Part shown: positions 27,646 through 36,824 of the stretch, one piece after another | Position numbering within the stretch: the stretch's first letter is position 1 | Layout: every line of letters begins with the position of its first letter | Assembly: GCA_023212695.1 (NCBI GenBank) | Contig: JALCCG010000143.1 | Coordinates: 1-56,026, forward strand | DNA: 56,026 nucleotides | Direction: 5' to 3' | Origin: Sporisorium sorghi | Taxonomy: Eukaryota; Basidiomycota; Ustilaginomycetes; Ustilaginales; Ustilaginaceae | Notes under the pieces: model-generated | The model's database searches: none | What the model was told of the DNA's origin: nothing | The model's input: the letters and a program-made list of their open reading frames with translations, nothing else | Program-made: the position numbers and the translations under genes

Positions 27646-29706
27646 TTACTCAACCCACCATCGTTTAAAATCCTGCCACCAGGAACGTTCATCCTGTTTC
27701 TCGGCAGCATCTGCAGGGTTGGCTTTCTTCGGGGCCTCTCCACTGCCGTGCTCACCACAATATTCGGTAGGCTCCGTACCCTTCACGAATACCTCCAGAA
27801 TTTTATCGGGACAATCAGAGCCTGCAAGCTTGCCTGTCGTCGGATCGATATACGCGCTGATGACGTCATCCGGGATCGGAAAAATCTTGGGCGGCACGTT
27901 CTCCAGTGCGGTCTCCGTATACTGCGCAAAAATAGGGGCTGCCCGCCGTCCGTCAATTTTGCTGATTTCCCGTCCCTTGTCATATCCAACCCATACCGCG
28001 GTAGACAGCTCCGGGGTATACCCGACAAGCCAGGCATCGGAGTCGGTTGTACCCGTCTTCCCGGCGACCGGTCGCTTCATTAGAGTAGAGACGCGGTTAC
28101 CCGTTCCTCCGGTCTCGAATACGCCCTCCATCATGCGTGTCATCACATAAGCTGCCGAGGGCTCAACAATTTGTTCCCCCGCAGCTTCCGGAGCTGTATA
28201 TAAGCTGCGGCCAGCCGCATCGGTAATGCTCAGTACGGCGACCGGTGAGACCCGAGCACCGTTATTAGCCATAACAGCGTAGGCGGAGGCCATCTCCAAA
28301 GGGCTGACAGGCGAGGTGCCCAGAGCAAGGGAAGGGACAGGCTCCAGCGGGCTTGTGATGCCCATTTTTTTCGCCATGTCAGCCACTTTGTCCGGTCCAA
28401 TCTGCATGATGGTGTTCACAGCATATATATTGTCCGAAGCGGCGATGGCTTCCCGCATCGGAATTTCCCCTAGATACTTATCGCCAAAGTTGCTGGGCTG
28501 GTAGGTTTTGCGATTGTTATCATAATGAAATAGAGTCGGCTGGCTGTTAAACACGCTGGTGCTTGTCATCTCTTTGGATGCAATGGCGGTTAAATACATG
28601 ATTGGCTTAAAAGCCGATCCAGGCTGCCTTGTTTTAGCCAACGCATGGTTGTATTGATTCTCGCGATAGTTCTTGCCGCCAACCATGGCTTTGATATGGC
28701 CGGTCCGCGGGTCGATGGATACGAGTGCCGTCTCCAGCTCGCTCTTGCTGTCCATGCCCTCCGCTACGGCCTCTTCCGCAGCCTTTTGTGCCTGAGGATC
28801 CAGGGTCGTATAAATGTTAAGACCGCCTTGTTCGAGCTGCTTCTCCGTCATGTTGAGCTGCTTGGTGACAAGACCGCGGACGTAGTCGCGAAAGTAGGAA
28901 GCAATCACCTTGTTCTCCTGTCGGTCCTGGGGCAGCAAGGCGAGCTTGGCTGTGGCTGCTTTATCGGCTTCGGTCTCCGTAATAAATCCGGTCTCCGCCA
29001 TGGCGTTCAGAACGATATGCTGTCTTTTGACTGCATTGTCCATATGATTGTAGGGTGAGTAATACGTTGGCCCTTTTGGAATACCGGCAAGCAGGGCGCT
29101 TTCGGCCAAGGTCAGTTTTTTTGCAGATTTGCCAAAGTACAGCTGTGACGCCGACTCGATCCCATAAGCACCGTGGCCGTAATAAATCTCGTTCAGGTAC
29201 ATTTCGAGTATCTGATCTTTGGTATATTTCATCTCAAGCTGGGCGGTGAATTTGGCCTCCTTGAGTTTGCGTGTCCACGTTTTCTCATGAGATAGGTATA
29301 AGTTTCGTGCGAGCTGTTGGGTTAATGTGCTTGCTCCCTGTTTGCGATCCATATGCTGCAGGTTCACCAGGACGGCCCTGGCCATGCCTTTAACATCAAA
29401 CCCCGGATGATCGTAGAACTTCCGGTCCTCTACCGCCAAAGTTGCCTGGACCAGAAGGGGAGATATATCAGCCAGGTTTACCTGCTCGGATGTGTGTCCC
29501 GTAGTAGAGAAGGTGGCGATCAAATCTCCCTGACTGTCGAGCAGACGCGAGTAGCGGGATGTTTCCGCGACGGGCAGCGGCGTTATAAATAAATAGGCGA
29601 GCAGAATGCCGCCGGCGATGATGGATACGCCAAGGAGCACAAACAGAAATGTAGCAAGCCGGACGAAACGACGTTTGCGCTTGGGTGATTTTTTTTGTCC
29701 CGGCAT
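27646..29706 (-). CDS. pbpG: Class A penicillin-binding protein (glycosyltransferase and transpeptidase)
   Basis: A 686-residue bifunctional peptidoglycan synthase. A short basic cytosolic tail and one membrane helix (about 15-42) precede a GT51 domain with EDRKFYDHPGFD (catalytic glutamate) and ASTLTQQLARN. The transpeptidase domain carries SAFKP (SxxK), SDNIYAVN (SxN) and GKTGTTD (KTG). The C-terminus is charged and ends in WW motifs. The neighbours ywhD, speE and speB match those of B. subtilis pbpG (ywhE), a sporulation-linked PBP, so I use that name; the assignment within class A is by context. The ATG follows GGAAGGAGA. Confidence 0.9.
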   Translation of the reverse strand: MPGQKKSPKRKRRFVRLATFLFVLLGVSIIAGGILLAYLFITPLPVAETSRYSRLLDSQGDLIATFSTTGHTSEQVNLADISPLLVQATLAVEDRKFYDHPGFDVKGMARAVLVNLQHMDRKQGASTLTQQLARNLYLSHEKTWTRKLKEAKFTAQLEMKYTKDQILEMYLNEIYYGHGAYGIESASQLYFGKSAKKLTLAESALLAGIPKGPTYYSPYNHMDNAVKRQHIVLNAMAETGFITETEADKAATAKLALLPQDRQENKVIASYFRDYVRGLVTKQLNMTEKQLEQGGLNIYTTLDPQAQKAAEEAVAEGMDSKSELETALVSIDPRTGHIKAMVGGKNYRENQYNHALAKTRQPGSAFKPIMYLTAIASKEMTSTSVFNSQPTLFHYDNNRKTYQPSNFGDKYLGEIPMREAIAASDNIYAVNTIMQIGPDKVADMAKKMGITSPLEPVPSLALGTSPVSPLEMASAYAVMANNGARVSPVAVLSITDAAGRSLYTAPEAAGEQIVEPSAAYVMTRMMEGVFETGGTGNRVSTLMKRPVAGKTGTTDSDAWLVGYTPELSTAVWVGYDKGREISKIDGRRAAPIFAQYTETALENVPPKIFPIPDDVISAYIDPTTGKLAGSDCPDKILEVFVKGTEPTEYCGEHGSGEAPKKANPADAAEKQDERSWWQDFKRWWVE

Positions 29707-29888
29707 GGGGGGTCTCCTTCCAGTCCTTTTTGTAAGGTTTGAGAGCAGAGGATGCCAAGGTTGAAAAGATGAGTTTACATTCTCCTTGGCCGTCTTCCTT
29801 TTCTATACAGTATGGGGCTGGTAAGGGCAGGATATTCATGTGACACGACCAGGATATGGTCTTGATTTTAATGCGCAGGAACTTTTGG

Positions 29889-29916
29889 TTGCAATTTGGG
29901 CTTGATTTAATATAAT
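29889..29916 (+). promoter_or_regulatory. speE promoter
   Basis: TTGCAA (29889-29894) and TATAAT (29911-29916) are 16 bp apart. The 29707-30040 gap between divergent pbpG and speE holds nothing else I can support. Confidence 0.5.
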
Positions 29917-30040
29917 CTAATTTGTTTGGTACAATAGAAAGAGTGTGAAACTGTAAGCAAAAGGCATCTGCCCCGAATAAAGTTTTACGGCTTGGATCTG
30001 GACGGCTGAACATTATTCTAGCGGAAAGAAGGTAGAGACG

Positions 30041-30868
30041 ATGGAATTATGGTACACGGAGAAACAAACGCCGACTTTCGGCATTACGGCGAAAATACGG
30101 GAAACGTTTGTACATGAGAAGACGGAGTTTCAACAACTGGATATGATCGATACCGAGGAATTTGGACGCATGCTCGTCCTAGACGGCATGGTCATGACTA
30201 CGATCAAGGACGAATTCGTCTATCATGAGATGGTCGCTCACCCCGCACTGAACACGCATCCAAATCCGAAGAAGGTTCTTGTTGTCGGCGGCGGAGACGG
30301 CGGTGTCATTCGCGAAGTGATCAAGCACCCGGGCGTAGAGAAAGCTGTACTTGTTGAAATCGATGGAAAAGTCATTGAATACTCGAAGCAGTACCTCCCC
30401 GAGATTGCCGGCAAGCTGGACGATCCGAAGGTTGAAGTGCTGGTTAACGATGGATATATGCACATTATTGAGCATAAGAACGAATATGACGTTATTATGG
30501 TAGATTCCACAGAGCCTGTGGGCCCGGCTGCTCCGTTGTTTGAGCGCGGATTCTATCAAGGAATCTACGAGGCGCTGAAGGAAGACGGTATTTTCGTAGC
30601 GCAAACGGACAACCCTTGGTTCAAGGCGGACCTGATTCAGCAGGTTAACCGAGACGTGAAGGAAATCTTCCCGATCGTGCGCGTGTATGGAGCGAACATT
30701 CCAACCTATCCGAGCGGTCTGTGGACCTTTACGATGGGCAGCAAAACGTACGATCCGCTTGAAGTGGACGAGTCCACCATTGATGAGATGGATACGAAAT
30801 ACTATTCCCCTCGTCTGCACAAAGCCGCATTCGTGCTGCCGAAATTCGTTGAAGACTTGGTGAAATAA
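30041..30868 (+). CDS. speE: Spermidine synthase
   Basis: A 275-residue aminopropyltransferase that makes spermidine from putrescine and decarboxylated S-adenosylmethionine. The N-terminal strand domain is followed by a Rossmann-like methyltransferase fold with [14 protein letters not shown] near 80-93 and the gatekeeping [11 protein letters not shown] segment near 153-163. Length is normal. The ATG follows GAAAGAAGG. speB follows after 17 bp, giving a polyamine operon: agmatine to putrescine (SpeB) to spermidine (SpeE). Confidence 0.97.
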   Translation: MELWYTEKQTPTFGITAKIRETFVHEKTEFQQLDMIDTEEFGRMLVLDGMVMTTIKDEFVYHEMVAHPALNTHPNPKKVLVVGGGDGGVIREVIKHPGVEKAVLVEIDGKVIEYSKQYLPEIAGKLDDPKVEVLVNDGYMHIIEHKNEYDVIMVDSTEPVGPAAPLFERGFYQGIYEALKEDGIFVAQTDNPWFKADLIQQVNRDVKEIFPIVRVYGANIPTYPSGLWTFTMGSKTYDPLEVDESTIDEMDTKYYSPRLHKAAFVLPKFVEDLVK

Positions 30869-30885
30869 GGAGGCCGTATAAACTG

Positions 30886-31755
30886 ATGAAACTGGATCAA
30901 GGTTACTCCGGCAACGTGTTTATTCTGAGCTCCGAGGATTATGAAGGGTCCAAGGCCGTTATTTACGGTATGCCGATGGATTTTACGGTTAGCTACCGTC
31001 CCGGCTCCCGTTTTGGTCCTGCCCGTATTCGCCAGGCGTCCGTTGGTCTGGAGGAATACAGTCCTTACTTGGATAAAAGCATTGAAGATATGACCTATTT
31101 CGATGCAGGCGACCTGATGCTGCCTTTCGGCAACGCAGGCCGCAGCCTTGAAGTGATTGGCGACTATGTAGGCAAACTGCTGGATGACGGGAAGTTCCCG
31201 ATCGGACTCGGCGGGGAGCATCTCGTATCTTGGCCGATCATTCAGAAGGTGTACGAGAAGTACCCTGATCTCATTCTGATTCATATCGATGCGCATGCCG
31301 ACCTTCGTGAGCATTATGAGGGAGAGCCATTGTCCCACTCCACACCGGTCCGCAAGGCTGCAGGCATCATGGGCGGCAAGAACATCTATCAGTTCGGCAT
31401 CCGTTCCGGCTCCCGTGAGGAGTTCCAATACGGACGCGAGAACATCAACTTCTACCCGTTCGAGGTGGCTGCGCCCCTTAAGGAAGCTTTGCCTTCCATG
31501 GGCAACCGTCCGGTCTACGTGACCATCGATATCGATGTGCTGGATCCATCGGCCGCACCGGGCACCGGAACGGCAGAGGCGGGCGGCATCACATCGAAAG
31601 AGCTGCTGGAAGCCGTGCATCTGATTGCAAACTCCGGAGTGAACGTTGTCGGCTGCGATCTCGTGGAAGTGGCACCCATCTATGATCCGTCCGAGCAGAC
31701 CCAGATCGTAGCTGCGAAGCTGATCCGTGAGATGCTGCTGGGGTTTGTTAAGTAG
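30886..31755 (+). CDS. speB: Agmatinase
   Basis: A 289-residue ureohydrolase that splits agmatine to putrescine and urea with a binuclear manganese site. The metal motifs are visible: GGEHLVSW near 107-114, DAHADLRE near 131-138, and DIDVLDPSAAPGTGTAEAGG near 213-232. GSRFGPARIR near 37-46 is also typical. It is the second gene of the speE-speB operon, with AAGGAGG just before the ATG. An unusual GC-rich hairpin region follows before the terminator. Confidence 0.96.
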   Translation: MKLDQGYSGNVFILSSEDYEGSKAVIYGMPMDFTVSYRPGSRFGPARIRQASVGLEEYSPYLDKSIEDMTYFDAGDLMLPFGNAGRSLEVIGDYVGKLLDDGKFPIGLGGEHLVSWPIIQKVYEKYPDLILIHIDAHADLREHYEGEPLSHSTPVRKAAGIMGGKNIYQFGIRSGSREEFQYGRENINFYPFEVAAPLKEALPSMGNRPVYVTIDIDVLDPSAAPGTGTAEAGGITSKELLEAVHLIANSGVNVVGCDLVEVAPIYDPSEQTQIVAAKLIREMLLGFVK

Positions 31756-31765
31756 GGGGGGATTC

Positions 31766-31963
31766 CACCCACCCAAACCCTCCCTGCCAGGGAGGGCCCC
31801 AAGGGCGCTGCCCTCTGGACACCCGGAACTTTGGTGTTCGGTGCTAATGTGAGGATCTGAGAGGGGCTCGAGCTTGGGCCCGGCCACTCTCGGGCTCCCC
31901 TAGCGGGGACGCCCTCGTGGCCTTAACAGCGCCCGTTGGTGGCCGAGGCTTCGCCCCTCGGCC
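31766..31963. other. GC-rich intergenic element with several perfect hairpins
   Basis: CCCTCCCTG (31778-31786) and CAGGGAGGG (31788-31796) form a 9-bp palindrome with one central base. GGCCGAGG (31941-31948) and CCTCGGCC (31956-31963) form an 8-bp hairpin. GGGC/GCCC and GGCCAC/GTGGCC pairs lie between. GC content is far above the neighbouring intergenic DNA, and no coding frame is convincing. It lies between the speB stop and the next terminator. Confidence 0.6.
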
Positions 31964-31970
31964 GGAAGAG

Positions 31971-32025
31971 AAAAAGCAAGCCTCCCCTATCTAAGCCTAT
32001 GGCTATCGGGTTCGGCTTGCTTTTT
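31971..32025. terminator. Bidirectional terminator after speB
   Basis: AAAAAGCAAGCC pairs with GGCTTGCTTTTT. The loop holds CCCTATCTAAGCCTAT, nearly repeated in the terminator at 32657-32710. Confidence 0.85.
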
Positions 32026-32135
32026 CGTGTGGGCGTAGGCCGCACTTTGAGCAAATGAGAAGAAATGGACCGGGGTCAGATGTTATAAACTTAATGGAGA
32101 TGAGATATGAAGACGCTAATAAGGAGGTTAACCTC

Positions 32136-32618
32136 ATGACTGATTCGTCCAGCAAGAAGAGAACGGACTCTGCTTCAAGGTTGATTAAGGCATCGCCCAA
32201 AGCCATTTATCAGGCATTCACGGACCCCAGGGCTTGGGTATCGTGGCTTCCGCCAGAGGGGATGTCAGGTCAGATCGACAGCTTTGATGCCCGTGAAGGC
32301 GGGAGTTATCGAATGATACTCAACTATATCGGATCGGACCGCGTGAACCTTGGCAAATCATCGGAAGGCGCGGATATCGTCCAAGGTACCTTCCTGGCGC
32401 TGGTGCCAAACCAGAAAATCGTGCAGTGTTTTGAATTCGAGTCGGATGACCCCGCTTACGGGGGCTCGATGACTATGACATGGACGTTGACCGCACTCGC
32501 GGAAGGCACGGATGTGACGATTGTTTGCGAGAACGTTCCTGAGGGCATACGGCAGGAAGATCACGAAGAGGGCTTAAATTCTTCGCTTCACAATCTCGCT
32601 GTCTTTACTGAAAGATAA
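32136..32618 (+). CDS. SRPBCC (AHSA1-like) domain protein
   Basis: A 160-residue single-domain protein of the START/Bet v 1-like fold. The opening SASRLIKASPKAIYQAFTDP, the WLPPEGMSG turn, and the FEFESDDPAYGGSMTMTW strand pair are typical of activator-of-Hsp90-ATPase homologues in bacteria. Such proteins bind hydrophobic ligands or act as polyketide-like cyclases, but no catalytic motif is evident. The ATG at 32136 follows AAGGAGG. The gene is isolated, bracketed by two nearly matching terminators. Confidence 0.85.
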   Translation: MTDSSSKKRTDSASRLIKASPKAIYQAFTDPRAWVSWLPPEGMSGQIDSFDAREGGSYRMILNYIGSDRVNLGKSSEGADIVQGTFLALVPNQKIVQCFEFESDDPAYGGSMTMTWTLTALAEGTDVTIVCENVPEGIRQEDHEEGLNSSLHNLAVFTER

Positions 32619-32656
32619 TGGACAGGCTGTGAGGTTCACTGCGCCCCCATGACAGT

Positions 32657-32710
32657 AAAAAAGCAAGCAACCCTATGTAAGCCTATCGGCTGATCGGGTT
32701 GCTTGCTTTT
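32657..32710. terminator. Terminator between the SRPBCC gene and the convergent hydrolase
   Basis: AAAAGCAAGCAACCC pairs with GGGTTGCTTGCTTTT. The loop CCCTATGTAAGCCTAT closely resembles that of 31971-32025. Confidence 0.88.
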
Positions 32711-32714
32711 GTGT

Positions 32715-34787
32715 TTATTTCAGGGTGATACCGAACGCCGAGCCCGGGGCACCGGCAAATACGACGGTTCCATTGGCAGGGAGCTTCACTTCGTTAGAAC
32801 CGCTGGCAACGGTGTAGTTCACAACGGCACCTTGCTCGTCATATACGGCGAATGCACCTTGTGCCGGCAGCGTCACCGTCATCGTTTTGCCTGCAACGGC
32901 ATCAGAGACGGTGTACCATTTGGCATATCCATCGGCTTGCAGGGTAACGGTTGATTTTTTTCCCTTGTAAAGGGGCTTAACGTCTTTCCCGCTCACAAAG
33001 AGCGATCCGGCAGCTTCGAGATACTCCACGCCTTTTTCCTTATAGAAACGGAATTCAGACGTATCCCGGCTTCCAATAGCCGGAACTCGATGCTCGCTTA
33101 CTGCGGTATCCGGGTCGATGATTTTCTTATCGATCATATAACCTTCCAAACCACTCTTGCTGCTGATCTCTACGGACGGCTTCATAATGAAGTACATCAG
33201 CGACGTGAATTTCTCATTTAACGGATAGAAGGTTTGACCTTCCCGCTTAGCCCAAGCGGCAGCAGTTTCCTTGGACAGCGGGTTCGCTTCCATCTTCTCG
33301 GCGGAATACTGCGAGATGGCAAGCTGTCCGAGTCCAGGAATGGATACATATTGCCTTACCCATAAGTAGACCCCGTCATTTTTCTCGGTTACGAAGCTGA
33401 CCTTCGTACTGCCATCCGCGCTGACAAAGGTTCCATCCGCGGTGTATACATATTTCTCTGCCGGATAATCCGGAACCATCGGTACGGAGATCGACAGTTC
33501 GCCATCCTTGATGTCGGCTTTCATCTGTTGATTAGTTGCGCCATAGAACCCGGCGTATTTGGTGATGTCGTCAGGCATATCTGCCTTGACGGGTTTGCCG
33601 AATGATTTTTCCGGCTTGAATTCCTTAATGGTGCCCTTCTCCTTCAGTGCGTGCAGCAACATTTCGCTCGCCATCAGTTGGTTTGTGGAGCTGGAACCGC
33701 CCGAGGATAACACAGCAGCAGCCATGTTTTGCTCTGGAAGGACAACGAGAGAGGCGTGATACAGAATGGTGTCCCCACCTTTGGTCACGGCTTTCATATC
33801 ATATTGGTTGAACGGGAACAGTCTGACGCTGTCCCAGCCCAGTCCGTAATCAAACGAATTGTCGGCGTCGGCCGGCCACAGGCCTTTTTTATACTCTTCT
33901 TGTTCCATGGCTTTGATGGACTTGTCGGTGAGAATGCCTTCCGCTTCGCCCGTGAAGATCTGTGCGAATTGAACGAGATCCTCAGCCGTGGAATAGATGC
34001 CGCCGGTACCGATGACGTTAATTGTTTCGTTAGGAAGCTGTCCCTGATGAGTAGGATAATAAAGTCCAGCCATTTGCTTCAAATTCAATGCATCCTGGGA
34101 TGTCTTGGTATGATCCAAATCCAAAGGCTCGGTGAAATTTTCGTGAATGAATGAGGTAAAGCTTTTGCCGCTAATTTTTTCCACCAGAATTTCAGCCAGC
34201 GTAAAACCGTCATTACAATAAACGGAGTATGCGCCCGGATCTGCTTTCAGCTTTTGGGTGGACAATTGCTTCAATAATGTGTCATGCGCATGAGCATCGT
34301 TATCCTCGAACAGAAATGCATTGTTCAGGCTCGAGCCCTGCAGTCCGGAGGAATGGTTAAGCAGCATGCGCGGCGTAATTTTTTTGTAGCGCTCGTCTTT
34401 CATTGTGAATTCGGGTATGTACTGAACGAGAGGCGTATCCAGATTGATTTTCCCGTCATCCACCAATTTCATCACCGAAGCGGCGGTAAACATTTTACTC
34501 GTGGAGCCGATGCCATACATCGTATCCTGGGTCAGCGGAATCTTTCCTTCGATATCGTTCACGCCTGCTTGCCCGGACACGGTAATATTGCCGTTATCGA
34601 TAAGGGCATATTGGACGCTTGTGGTTCCATAGTTCTCTGTGAGCAGCTTGGCTTTTTCTGCGGCGGTTTTCTCCAGGCCCTGGACAGCGGCGGTAACCTG
34701 GCTGTTATCTGCTGCCATGACCCCGGCTGGAAGAACCAGTGTGACGGCGAATAGGGTAACGAGCATCCGTGATAGTCTTTTCTTCAA
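32715..34787 (-). CDS. Secreted serine hydrolase of the beta-lactamase/penicillin-binding (class C) family
   Basis: A 690-residue exported protein. A signal peptide (about 1-26) leads to a class C beta-lactamase-like domain (about 45-400) with the catalytic S95-TSK98 motif, a tyrosine motif in YSVYCNDG near 190, and KGGDT in the place of KTG. About 290 further residues hold two extra beta-rich regions. The family includes esterases, D-peptidases and PBP4*-like proteins, so the substrate is uncertain; a resistance role is not implied. The ATG lies about 12 bases after AAGGAGG. It stands alone. Confidence 0.85.
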   Translation of the reverse strand: MKKRLSRMLVTLFAVTLVLPAGVMAADNSQVTAAVQGLEKTAAEKAKLLTENYGTTSVQYALIDNGNITVSGQAGVNDIEGKIPLTQDTMYGIGSTSKMFTAASVMKLVDDGKINLDTPLVQYIPEFTMKDERYKKITPRMLLNHSSGLQGSSLNNAFLFEDNDAHAHDTLLKQLSTQKLKADPGAYSVYCNDGFTLAEILVEKISGKSFTSFIHENFTEPLDLDHTKTSQDALNLKQMAGLYYPTHQGQLPNETINVIGTGGIYSTAEDLVQFAQIFTGEAEGILTDKSIKAMEQEEYKKGLWPADADNSFDYGLGWDSVRLFPFNQYDMKAVTKGGDTILYHASLVVLPEQNMAAAVLSSGGSSSTNQLMASEMLLHALKEKGTIKEFKPEKSFGKPVKADMPDDITKYAGFYGATNQQMKADIKDGELSISVPMVPDYPAEKYVYTADGTFVSADGSTKVSFVTEKNDGVYLWVRQYVSIPGLGQLAISQYSAEKMEANPLSKETAAAWAKREGQTFYPLNEKFTSLMYFIMKPSVEISSKSGLEGYMIDKKIIDPDTAVSEHRVPAIGSRDTSEFRFYKEKGVEYLEAAGSLFVSGKDVKPLYKGKKSTVTLQADGYAKWYTVSDAVAGKTMTVTLPAQGAFAVYDEQGAVVNYTVASGSNEVKLPANGTVVFAGAPGSAFGITLK

Positions 34788-34981
34788 TGAATAAATACCT
34801 CCTTATTATGATGTATTAGTTAGTACGATTTACCAGCTGGAATGGTTCAATTTATTTTAGAGTTTCTAAGGATTTGTAGTGAAAGCGCATGGGAAGCGAG
34901 CGATAAGTTCTGCCTTGGAGTCTTAGAATGATGGGGACGAGGAATGCTTACTTGATAACGGGTACTGCCTATGGACAACAC

Positions 34982-35040
34982 AAAAAAACCACGCCTCCCA
35001 TCATGGGCCGCCGCAGTGGCCAGTTGGGAATGCATGGTTT
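34982..35040 (-). terminator. PAP2 gene terminator
   Basis: On the - strand ACCATGC and TTCCCA pair with TGGGA and GC.TGGT imperfectly, followed by TTTTTTT. Confidence 0.6.
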
Positions 35041-35043
35041 CTT

Positions 35044-35568
35044 TTAACTGAGTACGATGAGCAGAGCCGAAGTGGTTCCGACAAAACAGCCGGCAAGGCA
35101 ATCCGAAGGATAATGAAAGCCGAGATAAATGCGTGACAGGCTGACCGTAAGCGCCAGCAGGATCAAGAGTAATGACAGCCACGGTGTTATGAATAGAAAA
35201 GGGGTAACAATAGAGAATATGGCAGTGGAGTGTCCCGAAGGAAACGAATGATCCTTCATCGGTTTTTTCTCAAACCGTACTTGCTCTAAAGCCAGGTAAG
35301 GCCTGATGCGCCGCATCTTTCTTTTGATGAGGGCCGTAACCAGAAAGCTGAGGGACAGTGCAATAAAGCTCTGCCATCCCATCGTATTCCACGGCTCCGG
35401 TGCAAAAAACGCTATCGAAAGTGTTAGCACAATGGTAAAGATAGCACCCCCCATATGGGTGACCAGCGCGAGCATCGAATCCACCGTTTTGTTGCTGATC
35501 TTGCGGTTTAACCAGCGGAAGATAAGGTGGTCATGTTGCTGAAGCCAATCCATCGAACGAGTAATCAT
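35044..35568 (-). CDS. PAP2 family membrane phosphatase
   Basis: A 174-residue membrane protein with about five helices and the three acid-phosphatase motifs: KRKMRRIRP near 80-88, PSGH near 112-115 and SRIYLGFHYPSD near 146-157. Enzymes of this group dephosphorylate undecaprenyl pyrophosphate or phosphatidylglycerophosphate on the outer face of the membrane. Undecaprenyl-PP phosphatase (BcrC-like) is the most likely role but cannot be proven. The start ATG is at 35568, after GAGGTG at a slightly long spacing of 11 bases. Confidence 0.88.
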   Translation of the reverse strand: MITRSMDWLQQHDHLIFRWLNRKISNKTVDSMLALVTHMGGAIFTIVLTLSIAFFAPEPWNTMGWQSFIALSLSFLVTALIKRKMRRIRPYLALEQVRFEKKPMKDHSFPSGHSTAIFSIVTPFLFITPWLSLLLILLALTVSLSRIYLGFHYPSDCLAGCFVGTTSALLIVLS

Positions 35569-35854
35569 TGTGAACAGAACACCTCACATTATAATTTTGT
35601 AAGCTGGCAGCTTGCCATAGGGCCAGTCATGACTGCCGTGTATGCTTGTAAGGGCTGAGATTCATAGTGTGACCAAGGGCTTACATACGACAGTATACAG
35701 GACAATTGTTAAGTGTGGGTATGAATGACGCGTATTTTTTCATAAAATCGAACTTTATTTGATACAGGTGACGCCTTGGATAACCGTTTCGGCGTGTTTT
35801 CGGACGTTCCCGTCATAACTAGGGTTTCCAGAAGGGGCCGACTTGATGTTCTCA
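35569..35854. other. Gap between PAP2 gene and nitrilase gene, no gene seen
   Basis: A divergent promoter region without a coding frame I can support. The stretch contains short imperfect repeats only. Confidence 0.4.
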
Positions 35855-35883
35855 TGTTCTCGGAGCCCGGAATCCGATATAAT
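35855..35883 (+). promoter_or_regulatory. Possible promoter of the nitrilase-GNAT cluster
   Basis: A perfect TATAAT (35878-35883) has only a weak TGTTCT at the -35 position 17 bp upstream. The ribosome site of the nitrilase gene (AAGGAGG) follows about 20 bases later. Confidence 0.4.
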
Positions 35884-35916
35884 GAAGGCATCTAACCATT
35901 TATAAGGAGGAAAAGC

Positions 35917-36774
35917 ATGAAATTTCGCGTTTCTGCCGTGCAATATCATCTGCACACCATTCAATCCTTTGACGATTTTGCCCATCAGTCGGAGCATTAC
36001 ATTCGGACGGCGGAGGAATTTGAAGCCGATTTTGTGCTGTTTCCGGAATTTTTTACAACACAGCTGATGTCCATCGGGGACGATCAGGGCAACGCATTAA
36101 CGATCCATGATCTTCCGGATTTCACAGACCGATACCGTGAGCTGTTCCAAGGCTTTGCGAAGCAATATAACATTCATATCATTGGGGGAACCCACGTCAT
36201 TCGTCGTGAAGGGAAGCTGTACAATGTGGCGCATCTGTTTTATCCGGACGGCCGCATCGCGGAGCAGGCCAAGATCCATATTACGCCTTCGGAGATCTCC
36301 GGATGGAATATGGGGGCAGGCGAGGGGCTTGAAGTGTTTGAGACAGAAAAAGGCACCATTGCGATGCTGACCTGTTATGACATTGAATTCCCTGAGATTG
36401 TACGGATGGCCAAGGCCAAAGGGGCTGACGTCATTTTCTGTCCATCCTGCACGGATGACCGACATGGGTTCCATCGTGTGCGGTACACGAGCCATGCTCG
36501 CGCCATTGAGAATCAAGTCTACGTGGTGCTGACCGGTACGGTAGGCTCGCTGCCCACCGTGGATCTGATGCGCGCGAACTTCGGACAGGCGGCTATCATT
36601 ACGCCGAACGACATTCCGTTCCCGCCCCAAGGTCTGCTGGCTGAGGGCGAGCTGAACCATGATATGCTCATTACCGCGGATCTCGATCTGGATTTACTGT
36701 ATCAAGTGCGGGAGAAAGGCTCTGTAACGACTTGGCGTGACCGCCGCACCGATCTGTATCCAGATTGGGAGTGA
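35917..36774 (+). CDS. Carbon-nitrogen hydrolase (nitrilase superfamily)
   Basis: A 285-residue cytosolic amidohydrolase. The catalytic triad is intact: E44 in LFPEFF, K119 in AKIHITPSE and C153 in LTCYDIEFPE. The sequence resembles the hydrolase half of B. subtilis YhcX, which is fused to a GNAT domain; here the partner GNAT is a separate gene 50 bp downstream. Substrate is unknown; omega-amidase or N-carbamoyl-polyamine activities are possible in this superfamily. The ATG follows AAGGAGG. Confidence 0.9.
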   Translation: MKFRVSAVQYHLHTIQSFDDFAHQSEHYIRTAEEFEADFVLFPEFFTTQLMSIGDDQGNALTIHDLPDFTDRYRELFQGFAKQYNIHIIGGTHVIRREGKLYNVAHLFYPDGRIAEQAKIHITPSEISGWNMGAGEGLEVFETEKGTIAMLTCYDIEFPEIVRMAKAKGADVIFCPSCTDDRHGFHRVRYTSHARAIENQVYVVLTGTVGSLPTVDLMRANFGQAAIITPNDIPFPPQGLLAEGELNHDMLITADLDLDLLYQVREKGSVTTWRDRRTDLYPDWE

Positions 36775-36824
36775 AGCCGGGTTTCTCATAGCTTGAAAAA
36801 TAGGACAGAGGCGGTGCAGAGGAA

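Noticed and set aside
30802..31887. Long open frame (361 codons) on the - strand across speB
   Set aside because: It is antisense to speB, which has complete agmatinase motifs, and its product has no recognisable pattern. It is a shadow frame.
32715..34787. Antibiotic-resistance beta-lactamase
   Set aside because: The protein is more than twice the size of class C beta-lactamases and has KGG in place of KTG; it fits the wider serine hydrolase family better.
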